This document shows positions 9,248-18,910 of a stretch of DNA of 64,000 nucleotides, in pieces. The stretch is taken from NCBI RefSeq assembly GCF_016888005.1, contig NZ_JAFDVE010000010.1, positions 1-64,000 of the forward strand. The letters are read 5' to 3'. Position numbers and translations under genes: made by a program. This DNA is from Phycicoccus sp. CSK15P-2. Lineage in GTDB: Bacteria > Actinomycetota > Actinomycetes > Actinomycetales > Dermatophilaceae. Position 1 is the stretch's first letter. The number at the start of each line of letters is the position of its first letter. The notes under the pieces were generated by a model. It saw nothing but the letters and a program-made list of their open reading frames with translations, did not search any database and was not told the DNA's origin.

Positions 9248-9886
9248 GTGAAGCTCTACAGCGACATCCCGACGCGCCGCGTCGCCCAGGTCGTCGCGGA
9301 CCTCGGCGTCGTCCTGTGGGTCTGGCTCTGGGTCGAGGTCGGGACGCGGGTGTACGACACGACCCTCCGGCTGGCCGAGCCGGGCCGACAGCTGGAGTCC
9401 GCGGGCACCGGCTTCCGGGGCAGGATGACCGAGGCGGGCGACTCCGTGGACGACCTCCCGCTGCTCGACGACCGCATCGCCACCCCCTTCCGCAGCGCCG
9501 CCGGGGTGGGCACCGACATCGAGGCGGCGGGCCGCGACCTCGTCGACGCGGTGGAGCGCACCGCGCTGGTCCTCGGAGTCACGCTGGCCGCCGCACCGAT
9601 CCTCCTCGTCGCCGGCACGTGGCTGGTCCTGCGCTGGCGGTTCGTCCGCAGGGCCACCGCGGCCCGGCGGTTCGTCGACTCCGCCCCGGACCTCGACCTC
9701 TTCGCGCTGCGCGCCATGGCGAACCAGCCCATGCCCCGGCTCGCCCGGATCAGCGACGACCCGGCCGGTGCGTGGCGCCGCGGGGACTCCGAGGTCGTGC
9801 GCGCGCTGGCCGTCCTCGAGCTCAAGGAGTCCGGGCTGCGTCCGCCGCCGGTGGACGACGGCCGGGAGGTCAGCCCGCGCGGGTGA
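9248..9886 (+). CDS. Two-TM membrane protein, function unknown
   Basis: A 212-aa protein from GTG 9248, chosen for the strong GGAGGA at 9237-9242 five nt upstream. Two hydrophobic segments are predicted by eye: residues about 14-32 (VADLGVVLWVWLWVEV) and about 99-123 (LVLGVTLAAAPILLVAGTWLVL). A roughly 65-residue loop between them probably faces outside, and a basic-to-acidic cytoplasmic tail of about 90 residues follows. I do not recognise the family. It is divergent from ald, and its 3' end overlaps the hisS 3' end by 17 bp on opposite strands. Confidence 0.8.
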   Translation: MKLYSDIPTRRVAQVVADLGVVLWVWLWVEVGTRVYDTTLRLAEPGRQLESAGTGFRGRMTEAGDSVDDLPLLDDRIATPFRSAAGVGTDIEAAGRDLVDAVERTALVLGVTLAAAPILLVAGTWLVLRWRFVRRATAARRFVDSAPDLDLFALRAMANQPMPRLARISDDPAGAWRRGDSEVVRALAVLELKESGLRPPPVDDGREVSPRG

Positions 9887-11228
9887 CGACCGCGGGCCGC
9901 AGGTCGTCCGCCGGGCACTCCCACGTCGTGGCGTCCGCATCGAGCTGCTCCCCGGACCGGATGTCCTTGACCTGGTCGCCACCACCGTCGCCGGCCCCCG
10001 GGAACCAGACGTACGGGATGCCGCGCCGGTCGGCGTAGCGGATCTGCTTGCCGAACTTCGCGGCCGACGGTGCGACCTCGCACGGCACCCCACGGGCCCG
10101 CAGCGCCGCCGCGACGGCACCGGAGCGCTCCCGCGACTCCTCGTCGACGACGGCGACGAGCACGGCCGCCGGTGTCGAGCGGGATGCGGTGAGGCCTCGC
10201 TTCGTGACGAGGAGGTGGACCAGCCGGGTGAGCCCGATCGAGATGCCGACACCCGGGTAGGTCGTGCGGCCGTCCGAGGCGAGCGAGTCGTAGCGTCCCC
10301 CGGAGCACACCGACCCCCAGTCCTCGGAGCCGACGAGCTGGGTCTCGTAGACGGTGCCGGTGTAGTAGTCGAGCCCCCGCGCGACCGAGAGGTCCGCGAC
10401 GAGCGTGCCGGGAGCGCGCCGCGCGCCGGTGTCGATGACCGCCGCGAGCGACTCCAGCCCGGCGTCGAGGGTCGGGTGGGAGATGCCCAGGGCGCGCACC
10501 TGCTCGACGAACGACACGTCGTCGGTGCGGATCGCGGCCAGGGCGAGGGCCTGGGCGGCCTGCTCGTCGGTGGCGCCGGCCTCGACGAGCTGGGCGGCCA
10601 CCTTGTCGGGTCCGATCTTGGCCAGCTTGTCGACGATGCGCAGGGTTCCCGCGACGTCGGTGAGGCCGATCCCGAGGTAGAACCCCTCCGGGATCCTGCG
10701 GTCGTTGACCTGGATGCGGAACTCCCCGACCGGCAGGCGGCGGAACGCCTCGGCGATGACGAGCGGCATCTCGGCCTCGACGTGCGGGGCGAGCTCCCCG
10801 ATGTCGACGACGTCGATGTCGGCCTGGGTGAACTCGCGGAACCGACCCTCCTGCGGCCGCTCACCACGCCAGACCTTCTGGATCTGGTAGCGCCGGAAGG
10901 GGAAGGAGAGCCGTGCGGCGTTCTCGAGGACGTACCGCGCGAACGGGACGGTGAGGTCGAAGTGCAGGCCGAGCTCGCCGTCGGACCCACCGCGCTCGTC
11001 GGCGCGGGCCGCGAGCCGGTGGATCCCGTAGGTCTCCTTGTCGGCGTCGCCACCCTGGCCGCGGAGCCGCTCGACGGGCTCGACCGCCCGGGTCTCGACC
11101 GGGGTGAAGCCGTGCAGCTCGAAGACCTCGCGGACGGTGTCGAGGAAGTGCAGCTCGACGAAGCGCTCGGTGGGCAGGAGCTCGGGGAAGCCCGAGACGG
11201 GGGTCACCTTGACGGCGGGAGGGGTCAC
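9870..11228 (-). CDS. hisS: Histidyl-tRNA synthetase
   Basis: Charges tRNA-His. The 452-aa class II synthetase starts at GTG 11228. Class II motif 2 is visible (FRRYQIQKVWRGERPQEGRF), the HisRS-specific VARGLDYYTGTVYE, and motif 3 (GVGISIGLTRL), followed by the anticodon-binding domain. The GTG start overlaps the stop of the upstream MBL hydrolase (GTGA), so the two are translationally coupled. The MBL-hisS pair is conserved in actinobacteria (Rv2581c-Rv2580c). Confidence 0.97.
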   Translation of the reverse strand: MTPPAVKVTPVSGFPELLPTERFVELHFLDTVREVFELHGFTPVETRAVEPVERLRGQGGDADKETYGIHRLAARADERGGSDGELGLHFDLTVPFARYVLENAARLSFPFRRYQIQKVWRGERPQEGRFREFTQADIDVVDIGELAPHVEAEMPLVIAEAFRRLPVGEFRIQVNDRRIPEGFYLGIGLTDVAGTLRIVDKLAKIGPDKVAAQLVEAGATDEQAAQALALAAIRTDDVSFVEQVRALGISHPTLDAGLESLAAVIDTGARRAPGTLVADLSVARGLDYYTGTVYETQLVGSEDWGSVCSGGRYDSLASDGRTTYPGVGISIGLTRLVHLLVTKRGLTASRSTPAAVLVAVVDEESRERSGAVAAALRARGVPCEVAPSAAKFGKQIRYADRRGIPYVWFPGAGDGGGDQVKDIRSGEQLDADATTWECPADDLRPAVVTRAG

Positions 11229-11926
11229 GCCCCCAATCCTCTCAGGTACGGGTTCGTCGCCCGCTCCCGGCGCATCGTCGTCGCGGGGCCGTGGCCGGTG
11301 AGGACGAGGGAGCTGTCCGCCAGTGGCAGGACGACCTCCCGCAGGGACCTTTGCATGGCGGCGTTGTCACCGCCCGGGAGGTCCGTCCGGCCGATCGAGC
11401 CCGCGAACAGCACGTCGCCGGAGACCACCGTGCGGTCCAGCTGCTCCTCCTCGGGCAGGCCGTCCGGCACGGTCTCCAGGGCGAACATCACCGACCCCTC
11501 GGTGTGCCCGGGGGCGTGCAGGACGTCGAGGGCCAGGCCAGCCACCTCGAGCCGTTCGCGGTCGGCGACCTCGACGACCCGCTCGGGCTCGCGCCAGGTG
11601 GCGCGCTGTCCGAACTGCGCCTCCATCATGGCCAGCGTGGCGGGGTCGATCGTCGACAGCGGGTCGGCCAGCCGGTAGCGGTCGTGGCCGTGGACGTACG
11701 CCGCGGTGTCGCCACCGCAGACCGGCGTCACGGAGTAGACGTGGTCGAGGTGCCCGTGTGTGAGGAGCACAGCGGCAGGGCGGAGCCGGTGCTCCTCGAG
11801 GACCGTCCTCAGGGTGTCCTCGACCCCGATGCCCGGGTCGACGACGACGCACTCCTCCCCCGGAGCGGGCGCGAGGACGTAGCAGTTGGTCCCGAAGGCG
11901 GCGGCGGGGAAGGCGACGACGAGCAC
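11225..11926 (-). CDS. MBL-fold hydrolase, glyoxalase II-like
   Basis: A 233-aa metallo-beta-lactamase-fold protein. The metal site is complete: THGHLDH (HxHxDH), APGHTEGS, SGDVLFAGSIGRTDLPGGD and a final GHGPATT. This pattern matches the YcbL/glyoxalase II-like branch, usually a hydroxyacylglutathione-type or other thioester hydrolase; the substrate is unknown here. The start is GTG 11926, without a clear ribosome site. It shares its promoter region (70 bp) with the divergent cyclophilin gene and is coupled to hisS. Confidence 0.88.
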   Translation of the reverse strand: MLVVAFPAAAFGTNCYVLAPAPGEECVVVDPGIGVEDTLRTVLEEHRLRPAAVLLTHGHLDHVYSVTPVCGGDTAAYVHGHDRYRLADPLSTIDPATLAMMEAQFGQRATWREPERVVEVADRERLEVAGLALDVLHAPGHTEGSVMFALETVPDGLPEEEQLDRTVVSGDVLFAGSIGRTDLPGGDNAAMQRSLREVVLPLADSSLVLTGHGPATTMRRERATNPYLRGLGA

Positions 11927-11996
11927 GCCAGCGAGAGTAGTCGGAGGTGGCGTGCCTAGACTGACCGGCGCCGGACGACCAGGAGGGACACCCGGG

Positions 11997-12818
11997 GTGA
12001 CCAAGAAGCAGGAGCGGGCCCGCGCCCGCCGTCGCTGGGAGAAGCAGCAGGCGAAGATGGCCCGTCGCGAGGCCGACCGCGCACGCCTCCAACGGCTCGC
12101 AGCCGTCCTCGGGGTCGTCGTCGTGGTCGTCGGGCTCCTCGTCGTGCTGGGGCTCACCCTCCAGGACGACACCGACGACGACGCCGCGGCCCCGGACGCC
12201 TCGCCCAGCCCCTCTGCGTCCACGTCGGTGGAGGGGTGCGAACCCCCACCCGCCCCGCTCGGAACCAGTGCCGAGCTCGAGCTGCCCGACAAGGCCGTCG
12301 CCGAGGGGAAGACCTACGAGGCCACGATCGCCACCAACTGCGGCGACATCGTCGTCCGGCTCGACGGCACGAAAGCGCCGCAAGCGGTCGCGTCCTTCCT
12401 CGAGCTCGCGCGGCAGAGCTACTGGAAGGACTCACCGTGCCACCGGCTCACGGCGACAGAGGGCCTCAAGGTGCTCCAGTGCGGTGACCCGACCGGCACC
12501 GGGCAGGGCGGCCCCGGGTACGGGTTCGGGGTCGAGAACGCGCCGGAGGACGGCACGTACCCGCGCGGGACGCTCGCGATGGCCCGTACCTCCGACCCCG
12601 AGCAGGGCAACGGCGGCCAGTTCTTCGTCGTCTACGGCGACACGAGCCTCCCGGACCCCGACGGCTACACCGTGTTCGGCACGGTGACCTCCGGGTTGGA
12701 TATCGTCGACAAGGTCGCCGCCGCGGGGATCGTCCCCTCCGACCGGGGCCCCGACGACGGCACACCTGCCGCACCGATCAGCATCCTCAGCGTTGCTGTC
12801 ACCGAGGAGAAGTCCTGA
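11997..12818 (+). CDS. ppiB: Membrane-anchored cyclophilin-type peptidyl-prolyl isomerase
   Basis: Prolyl isomerase expected outside the membrane. From GTG 11997 (GGAGGG 9 nt upstream) the 273-aa protein has a highly basic cytoplasmic stretch, one TM helix (about residues 36-57, VVVVVVGLLVVLGL) and a Ser/Pro/Asp linker. The cyclophilin domain follows, with CHRL (active-site Arg), LQCGDPTGTGQGGPGYGF, TLAMARTSDPEQGNGGQFF and the C-terminal GTVTSGLDIVDK. There is no lipobox, so it is a single-pass anchored protein. It is the Rv2582 counterpart, two bp from the next gene. Confidence 0.92.
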   Translation: MTKKQERARARRRWEKQQAKMARREADRARLQRLAAVLGVVVVVVGLLVVLGLTLQDDTDDDAAAPDASPSPSASTSVEGCEPPPAPLGTSAELELPDKAVAEGKTYEATIATNCGDIVVRLDGTKAPQAVASFLELARQSYWKDSPCHRLTATEGLKVLQCGDPTGTGQGGPGYGFGVENAPEDGTYPRGTLAMARTSDPEQGNGGQFFVVYGDTSLPDPDGYTVFGTVTSGLDIVDKVAAAGIVPSDRGPDDGTPAAPISILSVAVTEEKS

Positions 12819-12820
12819 CC

Positions 12821-14179
12821 GTGTCCGAGGACCAGCCCACACCCCGCCCGCCCGTCCCCTCTCCCGCCTCGCTCGCCAAGCGCGTCCCGCCTCGCCCCAC
12901 CGCCCCCGCGGTGCGGGAGTCGCACTCGGAGTCCGCCCGGTTCGGCCGCGTCGACGACGACGGCCGGGTGTTCGTGCAGGTCGGTGGCGTGGAGCAGGAG
13001 GTCGGCTCCTACCCCGGCGCCAGCCACGAGGAGGCGCTGCAGTACTTCGCCCGGAAGTACGACGAGCTGCACGCCTCGGCCGAGCTCCTCGAGGCGCGCC
13101 TGGGGAACCCGGAGGTCTCCGCCAAGGAGGTCTCCGACGGGTTGAGGACGCTCAAGGAGCACATCGCCGAGGCGCACGTCGTCGGCGACCTCCCCGCGCT
13201 GCACGCCATCGTCGAGCGGGTCGAGGCCGGCCTCGGCGAGAAGCGTGCGGCCGAGGCCGAGCACCGGCAGGCGGCCAGGCTCACGGCCACCACGGAGCGC
13301 GAGGCGATCGTCGTCCAGGCCGAGGAGATCGCGGCACAGCCGGCCGAACGCACCCAGTGGAAGCAGAGCGGGGAGCGGATGCGCGCCCTGCTCGACGAGT
13401 GGAAGCAGCACCAGCGGTCCGCGGCCAAGCTCGACAAGGCGACCGAGACCGAGCTGTGGCACCGGTTCAGCAAGGCCCGCAACACCTTCGACAAGGGCCG
13501 CCGCGCCTGGTTCGCCGAGCTCGAGACCACCCGGGCCGACGCCAAGCGCACGAAGCAGCGGCTCGTCACCGAGGCCGAGTCCCTCGCGTCGAGCACGGAC
13601 TGGGGCCCCACCGCGCGGGCGTACAAGCAGCTCATGGACCAGTGGCGGGCCGCCGGACGGGCCAGCCGGTCCGACGACGACGCCCTGTGGGAGCGGTTCC
13701 GCGCGGCCCAGGACGCCTTCTTCACCGCCAAGGACTCCGCCGCTGCGGCCGAGGACGAGGCGTTCCGCGGCAACCTCGCCGTGAAGGAGGAGCTCCTCGT
13801 GGAGGCCGAGGCCCTGCTCCCCGTCCGTGACCTCGAGGCGGCCAAGACGTCGCTGCGCTCGATCCAGGACCGTTGGGACGCCGCCGGGAAGGTGCCGCGC
13901 GCCGACATCGACCGCGTCGAGAAGCGCATCCGCCGGGTGGAGTCCGCGGTCCGTGAGGCCGAGGACGCCAAGTGGCAGCGCACGAACCCGGAGGTCGCGG
14001 CCCGGGCCAGGTCGATGGTCGACCAGCTCGAGGCCTCCGTCTCCGCCATCGAGGCCGAGGTCGCGGCGGCCGAGGCCGCCGGGAACGAGACGAAGGCCGA
14101 GGCCGCGCGAGAGCGCCTGAGCGCCCAGCAGGACTGGCTGGCCCAGGCCCGGGCCGGGCTCGACGAGTTCGGAGGCTGA
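12821..14179 (+). CDS. DUF349 repeat protein
   Basis: A 452-aa protein starting at GTG 12821, 2 bp after the cyclophilin stop. An N-terminal Pro-rich tail and a small beta segment (GRVDDDGRVFVQVGGVEQEV) lead into long charged helices. At least three DUF349-like units are visible, each with a W-x-x-x-G/x-R-x-x-x-L pattern such as WKQSGERMRALLDEWK, WGPTARAYKQLMDQWRAAG and SIQDRWDAAGKVPR. The C-terminus is a coiled coil rich in Ala and Glu. The molecular function of DUF349 proteins is poorly defined. An operon with the cyclophilin is likely. Confidence 0.88.
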   Translation: MSEDQPTPRPPVPSPASLAKRVPPRPTAPAVRESHSESARFGRVDDDGRVFVQVGGVEQEVGSYPGASHEEALQYFARKYDELHASAELLEARLGNPEVSAKEVSDGLRTLKEHIAEAHVVGDLPALHAIVERVEAGLGEKRAAEAEHRQAARLTATTEREAIVVQAEEIAAQPAERTQWKQSGERMRALLDEWKQHQRSAAKLDKATETELWHRFSKARNTFDKGRRAWFAELETTRADAKRTKQRLVTEAESLASSTDWGPTARAYKQLMDQWRAAGRASRSDDDALWERFRAAQDAFFTAKDSAAAAEDEAFRGNLAVKEELLVEAEALLPVRDLEAAKTSLRSIQDRWDAAGKVPRADIDRVEKRIRRVESAVREAEDAKWQRTNPEVAARARSMVDQLEASVSAIEAEVAAAEAAGNETKAEAARERLSAQQDWLAQARAGLDEFGG

Positions 14180-14371
14180 GCCCGGTCCGGTCGCCCACGC
14201 GCACGACACGACCCCGCGGGCGGGAGGACATCGTGCGTTCGGCCGTGGCCGCCCGCCGTACGGACTCCGCCACCTGCCTCGCCCCGACTCCCTGAGCACG
14301 GATCGTTCCACAATCGCCGAATCCAAGGCAGGATTGGGGCCGCTGTGGGCCGGCAGGGAGGACGTAACGTC

Positions 14372-15988
14372 ATGGGCCGACAACAGGGTCGCGCGCGCGG
14401 TGCGCGAGTTCTCGTGGCGATCGCGGTCGTCGTCACACTGGCGCTGGGCACCGTCGCCTGGACGGTCATCTGGCCGCGGCTGAGCGGGCAGGTGCAGACC
14501 GTCTTCGTCAGTGAGCCCGACTGCGCCACGCCCCGCGAGGTCCTGGTGACCACGACCGAGGCCATGCGTGACGCGGTGCGCAACGTCGCGGAGACGGTGC
14601 CGGACCCGTGCGTCGTCTACGACGTCTCGGCCGAGGCGTCGTCGGTGACGACGCAGAAGATCCAGGACGGGGCCGAGGACGCTCCCAGCCTGTGGGTGGC
14701 CGACACCTCGCTCGTGGCCCAGGAGGCCACGACCGGCAACGACGCGGCTGCCGTCGGGGAGCAGCTCGCCTGGACGCCGCTCGTCGTCGCCGTCCCGGAC
14801 GGCGCCACCGCTCCGGACCCACTGTCCTGGGCCTCGGTGATGCTCGACGACGACAGCAGGCTGCCCGACCCCAGCAGCTCCACCGTCGGACAGCTGGCGC
14901 TCGTGCTCGGGCTCGGCGAGGTCGACGCCCTTCCGGACGGGGAGCGCGCGACGGCCCTCACCGGCATTGGCGGGATGCTCAGCCGGGTCACCGACGAGGG
15001 TGACCTCCTCACCCGCTACGCAGGCCAGGAGTCCGCCGCGCTGTTCCCCACGACCGAGCAGCAGGTCTTCGCTGCCGACGTCGGGAACCTCACCGTCGCC
15101 GTCCCCGAGCCGGCCACCGGGGTGCTCGACTACACCCTCGTCACCAACGGCAGCACCGACGCCGAGCCGGTGGCCGCGCTCGTCGCGGCGCTGCGGTCGG
15201 AGGCCGGCCAGGCCACCCTGCGGGACGCGGGGTTCCGCACCCCCGGGGACCCCAGCCCGGTCGTCGCGGACGGCCCCCCGGCCGATGTCGTCCGGGCCAC
15301 GGCATCCGCCCAGGACGTCCAGTCCGCGGAGGCCATGTGGCAGGCCATCGTCAGGCCGACCCGGCTGCTCAACATCGTCGACGTCAGCGGCTCCATGCGC
15401 CTGCCTGCCGTGGACGGGGGCGCCTCCAGGATCGAGGTCGCGGCGACGGCGTCGACCGGTGCGAACCGGCTCCTCGCCGACCACAACGCCGTCGGGCTCT
15501 GGACGTTCTCGACGGACGAGAGCGGCGGGCAGGACTACGCCGAGGTCGTCCCCGTCGAACCGCTCGGGGAGAGCGGCCAGCGGGACGCGCTCGCCGAGGC
15601 CCTGGCCGAGCTCCCCGGCCGGCTCTCCGGGGACACCGGCCTGTACGACACGATCGACGCCGCCTACCGCGCGATGCTGGGCTCCTACGACCCCGAGGCC
15701 GAGAACATCATGGTCGTCTTCACCGACGGCCTCAACGACGACCCCGGTGGCGGGCTCGACCTCGCGAGCCTGAAGTCGCGGCTGGACGGAGCGGCGAACG
15801 AGCAGCGCCCCGTGACGGTGCTGCTTATCGGGATGGGTGGCGTCGACGCCGAGCAGCTGAAACAGGTCGCGGCGGTCGTGCCGACCTCCGGCGGTGGTGG
15901 CGGAGCGGTGTTCACGATCGACGAGCCCCAGGACATCGGCGACGTGTACGTGTCGATGCTGCTGCGCCGGCTTCCGGGCCAGGGCTGA
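14372..15988 (+). CDS. Anchored solute-binding-like / von Willebrand factor A protein
   Basis: A 538-aa protein starting at ATG 14372 with GGGAGG about 10 nt upstream; an in-frame ATG at 14345 is less well placed. A basic N-terminus and one TM or uncleaved signal helix (about residues 10-33) export the rest. Residues about 45-320 resemble an extracellular solute-binding fold. Residues about 325-535 form a vWA domain with the MIDAS motif DVSGSM (DxSxS) and FTDGLND. No ligand can be named. It stands alone, convergent with rel; 14180-14371 holds only a small AATCC-6 nt-GGATT inverted repeat (14320-14335). Confidence 0.83.
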   Translation: MGRQQGRARGARVLVAIAVVVTLALGTVAWTVIWPRLSGQVQTVFVSEPDCATPREVLVTTTEAMRDAVRNVAETVPDPCVVYDVSAEASSVTTQKIQDGAEDAPSLWVADTSLVAQEATTGNDAAAVGEQLAWTPLVVAVPDGATAPDPLSWASVMLDDDSRLPDPSSSTVGQLALVLGLGEVDALPDGERATALTGIGGMLSRVTDEGDLLTRYAGQESAALFPTTEQQVFAADVGNLTVAVPEPATGVLDYTLVTNGSTDAEPVAALVAALRSEAGQATLRDAGFRTPGDPSPVVADGPPADVVRATASAQDVQSAEAMWQAIVRPTRLLNIVDVSGSMRLPAVDGGASRIEVAATASTGANRLLADHNAVGLWTFSTDESGGQDYAEVVPVEPLGESGQRDALAEALAELPGRLSGDTGLYDTIDAAYRAMLGSYDPEAENIMVVFTDGLNDDPGGGLDLASLKSRLDGAANEQRPVTVLLIGMGGVDAEQLKQVAAVVPTSGGGGGAVFTIDEPQDIGDVYVSMLLRRLPGQG

Positions 15989-16020
15989 GGCCCACCCGCT
16001 CCCGACGAGACGCGAACCGC

Positions 16021-18357
16021 TCAGGCCGGCCGTCGACCGCCGGTGACCCGCTCGGCGTCCAGCACGCCGTTGACCTTGCGGACCGCGCGGATGACGTGGC
16101 CGAGATGGGCCGGGTCGCCCATCTCGAAGGTGAACCGCAGCACGGCGACGCGGTCGCGCGAGGTCTGCACCGAGGCCGACAGGATGTTCACGCCGTGGTC
16201 GGAGATGACCCGGGTGACGTCGGAGAGCAGCCGGGACCGGTCGAGGGCCTCCACCTGGAGCTGGACGAGGAACAGGCTGCCCGCGGTGGGTGCCCACTCG
16301 ACGTCGATGATCTTGTCGGGCTGCGCGAGCAGGGAGGACGCGTTGGTGCAGTCGCGGCGGTGCACCGAGACGCCGTTCCCGCGCGTGACGAACCCGAGGA
16401 TGTCGTCACCCGGGACCGGCGTGCAGCACCGTGCGAGCTTGACCCACACGTCCGCCATGTCCTTGACGACCACCCCGGGGTCGCCGGAGCGGCGGCGCGG
16501 CGGGCGGTCGAGGACCGGGCTGGCGGCCTCGGCGATGTCCTCGTTCGCGCCCTGCTCACCCCCGAGCGCGGCGAGCATCCGGGACACCACGTGCTGCGCC
16601 GAGACGTGGCCCTCCCCCACGGCGGCGTAGAGCGCGTCGATCCCGGGGTACCGGAGCTCCTCCGCGATGCCCGTGAGGCTCTCGACCGAGGTGAGGCGCT
16701 GCAACGGGAGGCCCTGCTTGCGCATGACCTTCGCGAGGTCCTCCTTGCCCTCCTCGATCATCTCCTCGCGGCGTTCCTTGGTGAACCACTGCTTGATCTT
16801 GTTGCGGGCCCGGGCCGAGCGCACGAAGCTCAGCCAGTCCCGGGACGGGCCGGCCGAGTCGGCCTTGGAGGTGAGGACCTCGACGAGGTCACCGTTGTCG
16901 AGCCGGCTCTCGAGGGGCACGAGGCGGCCGTTGACCCGGGCCCCGATGCAGTGGTGCCCGACCTCGGTGTGCACGGCGTACGCGAAGTCGACAGGGGTCG
17001 CGCCCGCGGGCAGCCCGACGAGCTGGCCCTTGGGGGTGAAGACGTAGACCTCGCTGGCGTTGATCTCGAAGCGCAGCGACTCGAGGAACTCACCGGGGTC
17101 GGCGGTCTCCTTCTGCCAGTCGAGCAGCTGGCGCAGCCATGCCATGTCGTTGACCGGGCCGGTCTGGCCGTCGCGCAGCTGCACGCCGGGGGCGCCGTCA
17201 CCGCCCTTGCCCTGGCCGCCCTCCTCCTTGTACTTCCAGTGCGCGGCGACGCCGTACTCCGCCCGGCGGTGCATCGTGTGCGTCCGGATCTGGATCTCGA
17301 CGGCCTTGCCGCCGGGGCCGATGACCGTCGTGTGCAGCGACTGGTACATGTTGAACTTCGGCATGGCGATGTAGTCCTTGAACCGCCCCGGCACCGGGTT
17401 CCACCGGGCGTGCAGCGCACCGAGCGCCGCGTAGCAGTCCCGGACGGTGTCGACGAGGACCCGCACCGCGACCAGGTCGTAGATCTGGTCGAAGTCCCGA
17501 CCGCCCACGATCATCTTCTGGTACACGGAGTAGTAGTGCTTGGGCCGCCCGGTGACGGTGGCCTTGAGCTTGGCCGCACGCAGGTCGGAGCCGACCTCCT
17601 CGCGGACCCCCGCCAGGTACTCCTCGCGGGCCGGGGCGCGCTCCGCCACGAGCCGGACGATCTCGTCGTACACCTTGGGGTAGAGCGCCTGGAACGAGAG
17701 GTCCTCGAGCTCCCACTTGATCGTGTTCATGCCGAGCCGGTGGGCCAGCGGGGCGTAGATCTCGAGCGTCTCCTTGGCCTTGCGCTGGGCGCTCTCCTGG
17801 GAGACGTACCGCCAGGTGCGAGCGTTGTGCAGCCGGTCCGCGAGCTTGATGACGAGGACCCGGATGTCGCGGGCCATCGCGACGACCATCTTGCGCACGG
17901 TCTCGGCCTGGGCGGCCTGCCCGTAGGTGACCTTGTCGAGCTTGGTGACGCCGTCGACGAGCATCGCGATCTCGTCGCCGAAGTCACGCCGGAGGGCCTC
18001 GAGGCTGTAGGCCGTGTCCTCGACGGTGTCGTGCAGCAGCGCGGCCGCGAGGGTCGTGGGCGTCATGCCGAGCTCGGCGAGGATCGTCGTCACCGCGAGC
18101 GGATGGGTGATGTAGTCGTCGCCGCTGCGGCGCTTCTGACCCTCGTGGGCACGCTCGGCGACCGCGTACGCCCGCTCGACGAGGGCGATGTCGGCCTTGG
18201 GATGCGTGGAGCGGACGACCTGCAGCAGCGGCTCGAGGACGGGGTTGGTCGGCGGCTTGGAGCGCCCCACGCGCGCCAGGGCGGCCCGCGCCCGCGCGCG
18301 AGACCCCGCGCTCGGCGGCGGTGCCCCCGAGGCGGCGGTGGTCGAGTGCTCCGCCAT
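16021..18357 (-). CDS. rel: Bifunctional (p)ppGpp synthetase/hydrolase Rel
   Basis: Makes and degrades the stringent-response alarmone. The 778-aa protein has an intact HD hydrolase domain ([21 protein letters not shown]), a synthetase domain ([42 protein letters not shown]), a TGS domain ([14 protein letters not shown]) and a C-terminal ACT domain. The preserved HDT motif and the Arg-type synthetase loop indicate a dual-function enzyme. It lies downstream of apt and secDF, the standard actinobacterial order (Rv2583c). Confidence 0.96.
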   Translation of the reverse strand: MAEHSTTAASGAPPPSAGSRARARAALARVGRSKPPTNPVLEPLLQVVRSTHPKADIALVERAYAVAERAHEGQKRRSGDDYITHPLAVTTILAELGMTPTTLAAALLHDTVEDTAYSLEALRRDFGDEIAMLVDGVTKLDKVTYGQAAQAETVRKMVVAMARDIRVLVIKLADRLHNARTWRYVSQESAQRKAKETLEIYAPLAHRLGMNTIKWELEDLSFQALYPKVYDEIVRLVAERAPAREEYLAGVREEVGSDLRAAKLKATVTGRPKHYYSVYQKMIVGGRDFDQIYDLVAVRVLVDTVRDCYAALGALHARWNPVPGRFKDYIAMPKFNMYQSLHTTVIGPGGKAVEIQIRTHTMHRRAEYGVAAHWKYKEEGGQGKGGDGAPGVQLRDGQTGPVNDMAWLRQLLDWQKETADPGEFLESLRFEINASEVYVFTPKGQLVGLPAGATPVDFAYAVHTEVGHHCIGARVNGRLVPLESRLDNGDLVEVLTSKADSAGPSRDWLSFVRSARARNKIKQWFTKERREEMIEEGKEDLAKVMRKQGLPLQRLTSVESLTGIAEELRYPGIDALYAAVGEGHVSAQHVVSRMLAALGGEQGANEDIAEAASPVLDRPPRRRSGDPGVVVKDMADVWVKLARCCTPVPGDDILGFVTRGNGVSVHRRDCTNASSLLAQPDKIIDVEWAPTAGSLFLVQLQVEALDRSRLLSDVTRVISDHGVNILSASVQTSRDRVAVLRFTFEMGDPAHLGHVIRAVRKVNGVLDAERVTGGRRPA

Positions 18358-18377
18358 GGACCGAGTCTAGTCTCGGC

Positions 18378-18905
18378 TCAGGCCACCCGGTGCAGCGACC
18401 GCACGGGGCGGTCGCCGAGGCGTGCCCGCCCACCCAGGGCGGTGAGCTCGACGATGCAGTCGAAACCCACGACGTCGGCACCGACGCGTCCCAGCAGCTC
18501 CCACGCGGCGTGCGCCGTGCCACCGCTGGCGAGGACGTCGTCGACGAGCACCACCCGCTCGCCCCCGGCCAGCGCGTCCTCGTGCACCTCGATGGTCTCC
18601 GCGCCGTACTCGAGCTCGTAGGACGCCGAGACCGTCCGGCCCGGCAGCTTCCCGGCCTTGCGGATGGGGACGAACCCGATCCCGAGGTGGTGGGCCAGTG
18701 CCGCGCCCACGACGAAGCCGCGGGCCTCGACCCCGGCGACGAGGTCGACGACACCGCGGCGGGGCGCCGCCAGGGACTCGACGACCGTGGCGAACGCCCC
18801 GGGGTCGGCGAGCAGGGGCGTGATGTCCTTGAACACGATCCCCGGCCGCGGGAAGTCCGGGACGTCGCGCAGCGTCCGGGCGACGACCTCGGCGACGGGC
18901 TCCAC
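18378..18905 (-). CDS. apt: Adenine phosphoribosyltransferase
   Basis: Salvages adenine to AMP with PRPP. The 175-aa protein starts at GTG 18905. It shows FPRPGIVFKDITPLLADP at the N-terminus, the flexible loop, and the PRPP-binding motif VVLVDDVLASGGTAHA. Length is normal. It sits 5 bp after secF and 20 bp before rel, so it probably belongs to the yajC-secD-secF-apt-rel series. Confidence 0.96.
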   Translation of the reverse strand: MEPVAEVVARTLRDVPDFPRPGIVFKDITPLLADPGAFATVVESLAAPRRGVVDLVAGVEARGFVVGAALAHHLGIGFVPIRKAGKLPGRTVSASYELEYGAETIEVHEDALAGGERVVLVDDVLASGGTAHAAWELLGRVGADVVGFDCIVELTALGGRARLGDRPVRSLHRVA

Positions 18906-18910
18906 GGCCG

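Noticed and set aside
15337-18621. Very long plus-strand open frame (over 1,000 codons) opposite rel
   Set aside because: Its composition is the Arg/Asp/Val/Leu-rich antisense pattern of high-GC genes, while the minus strand encodes a fully recognisable Rel protein.
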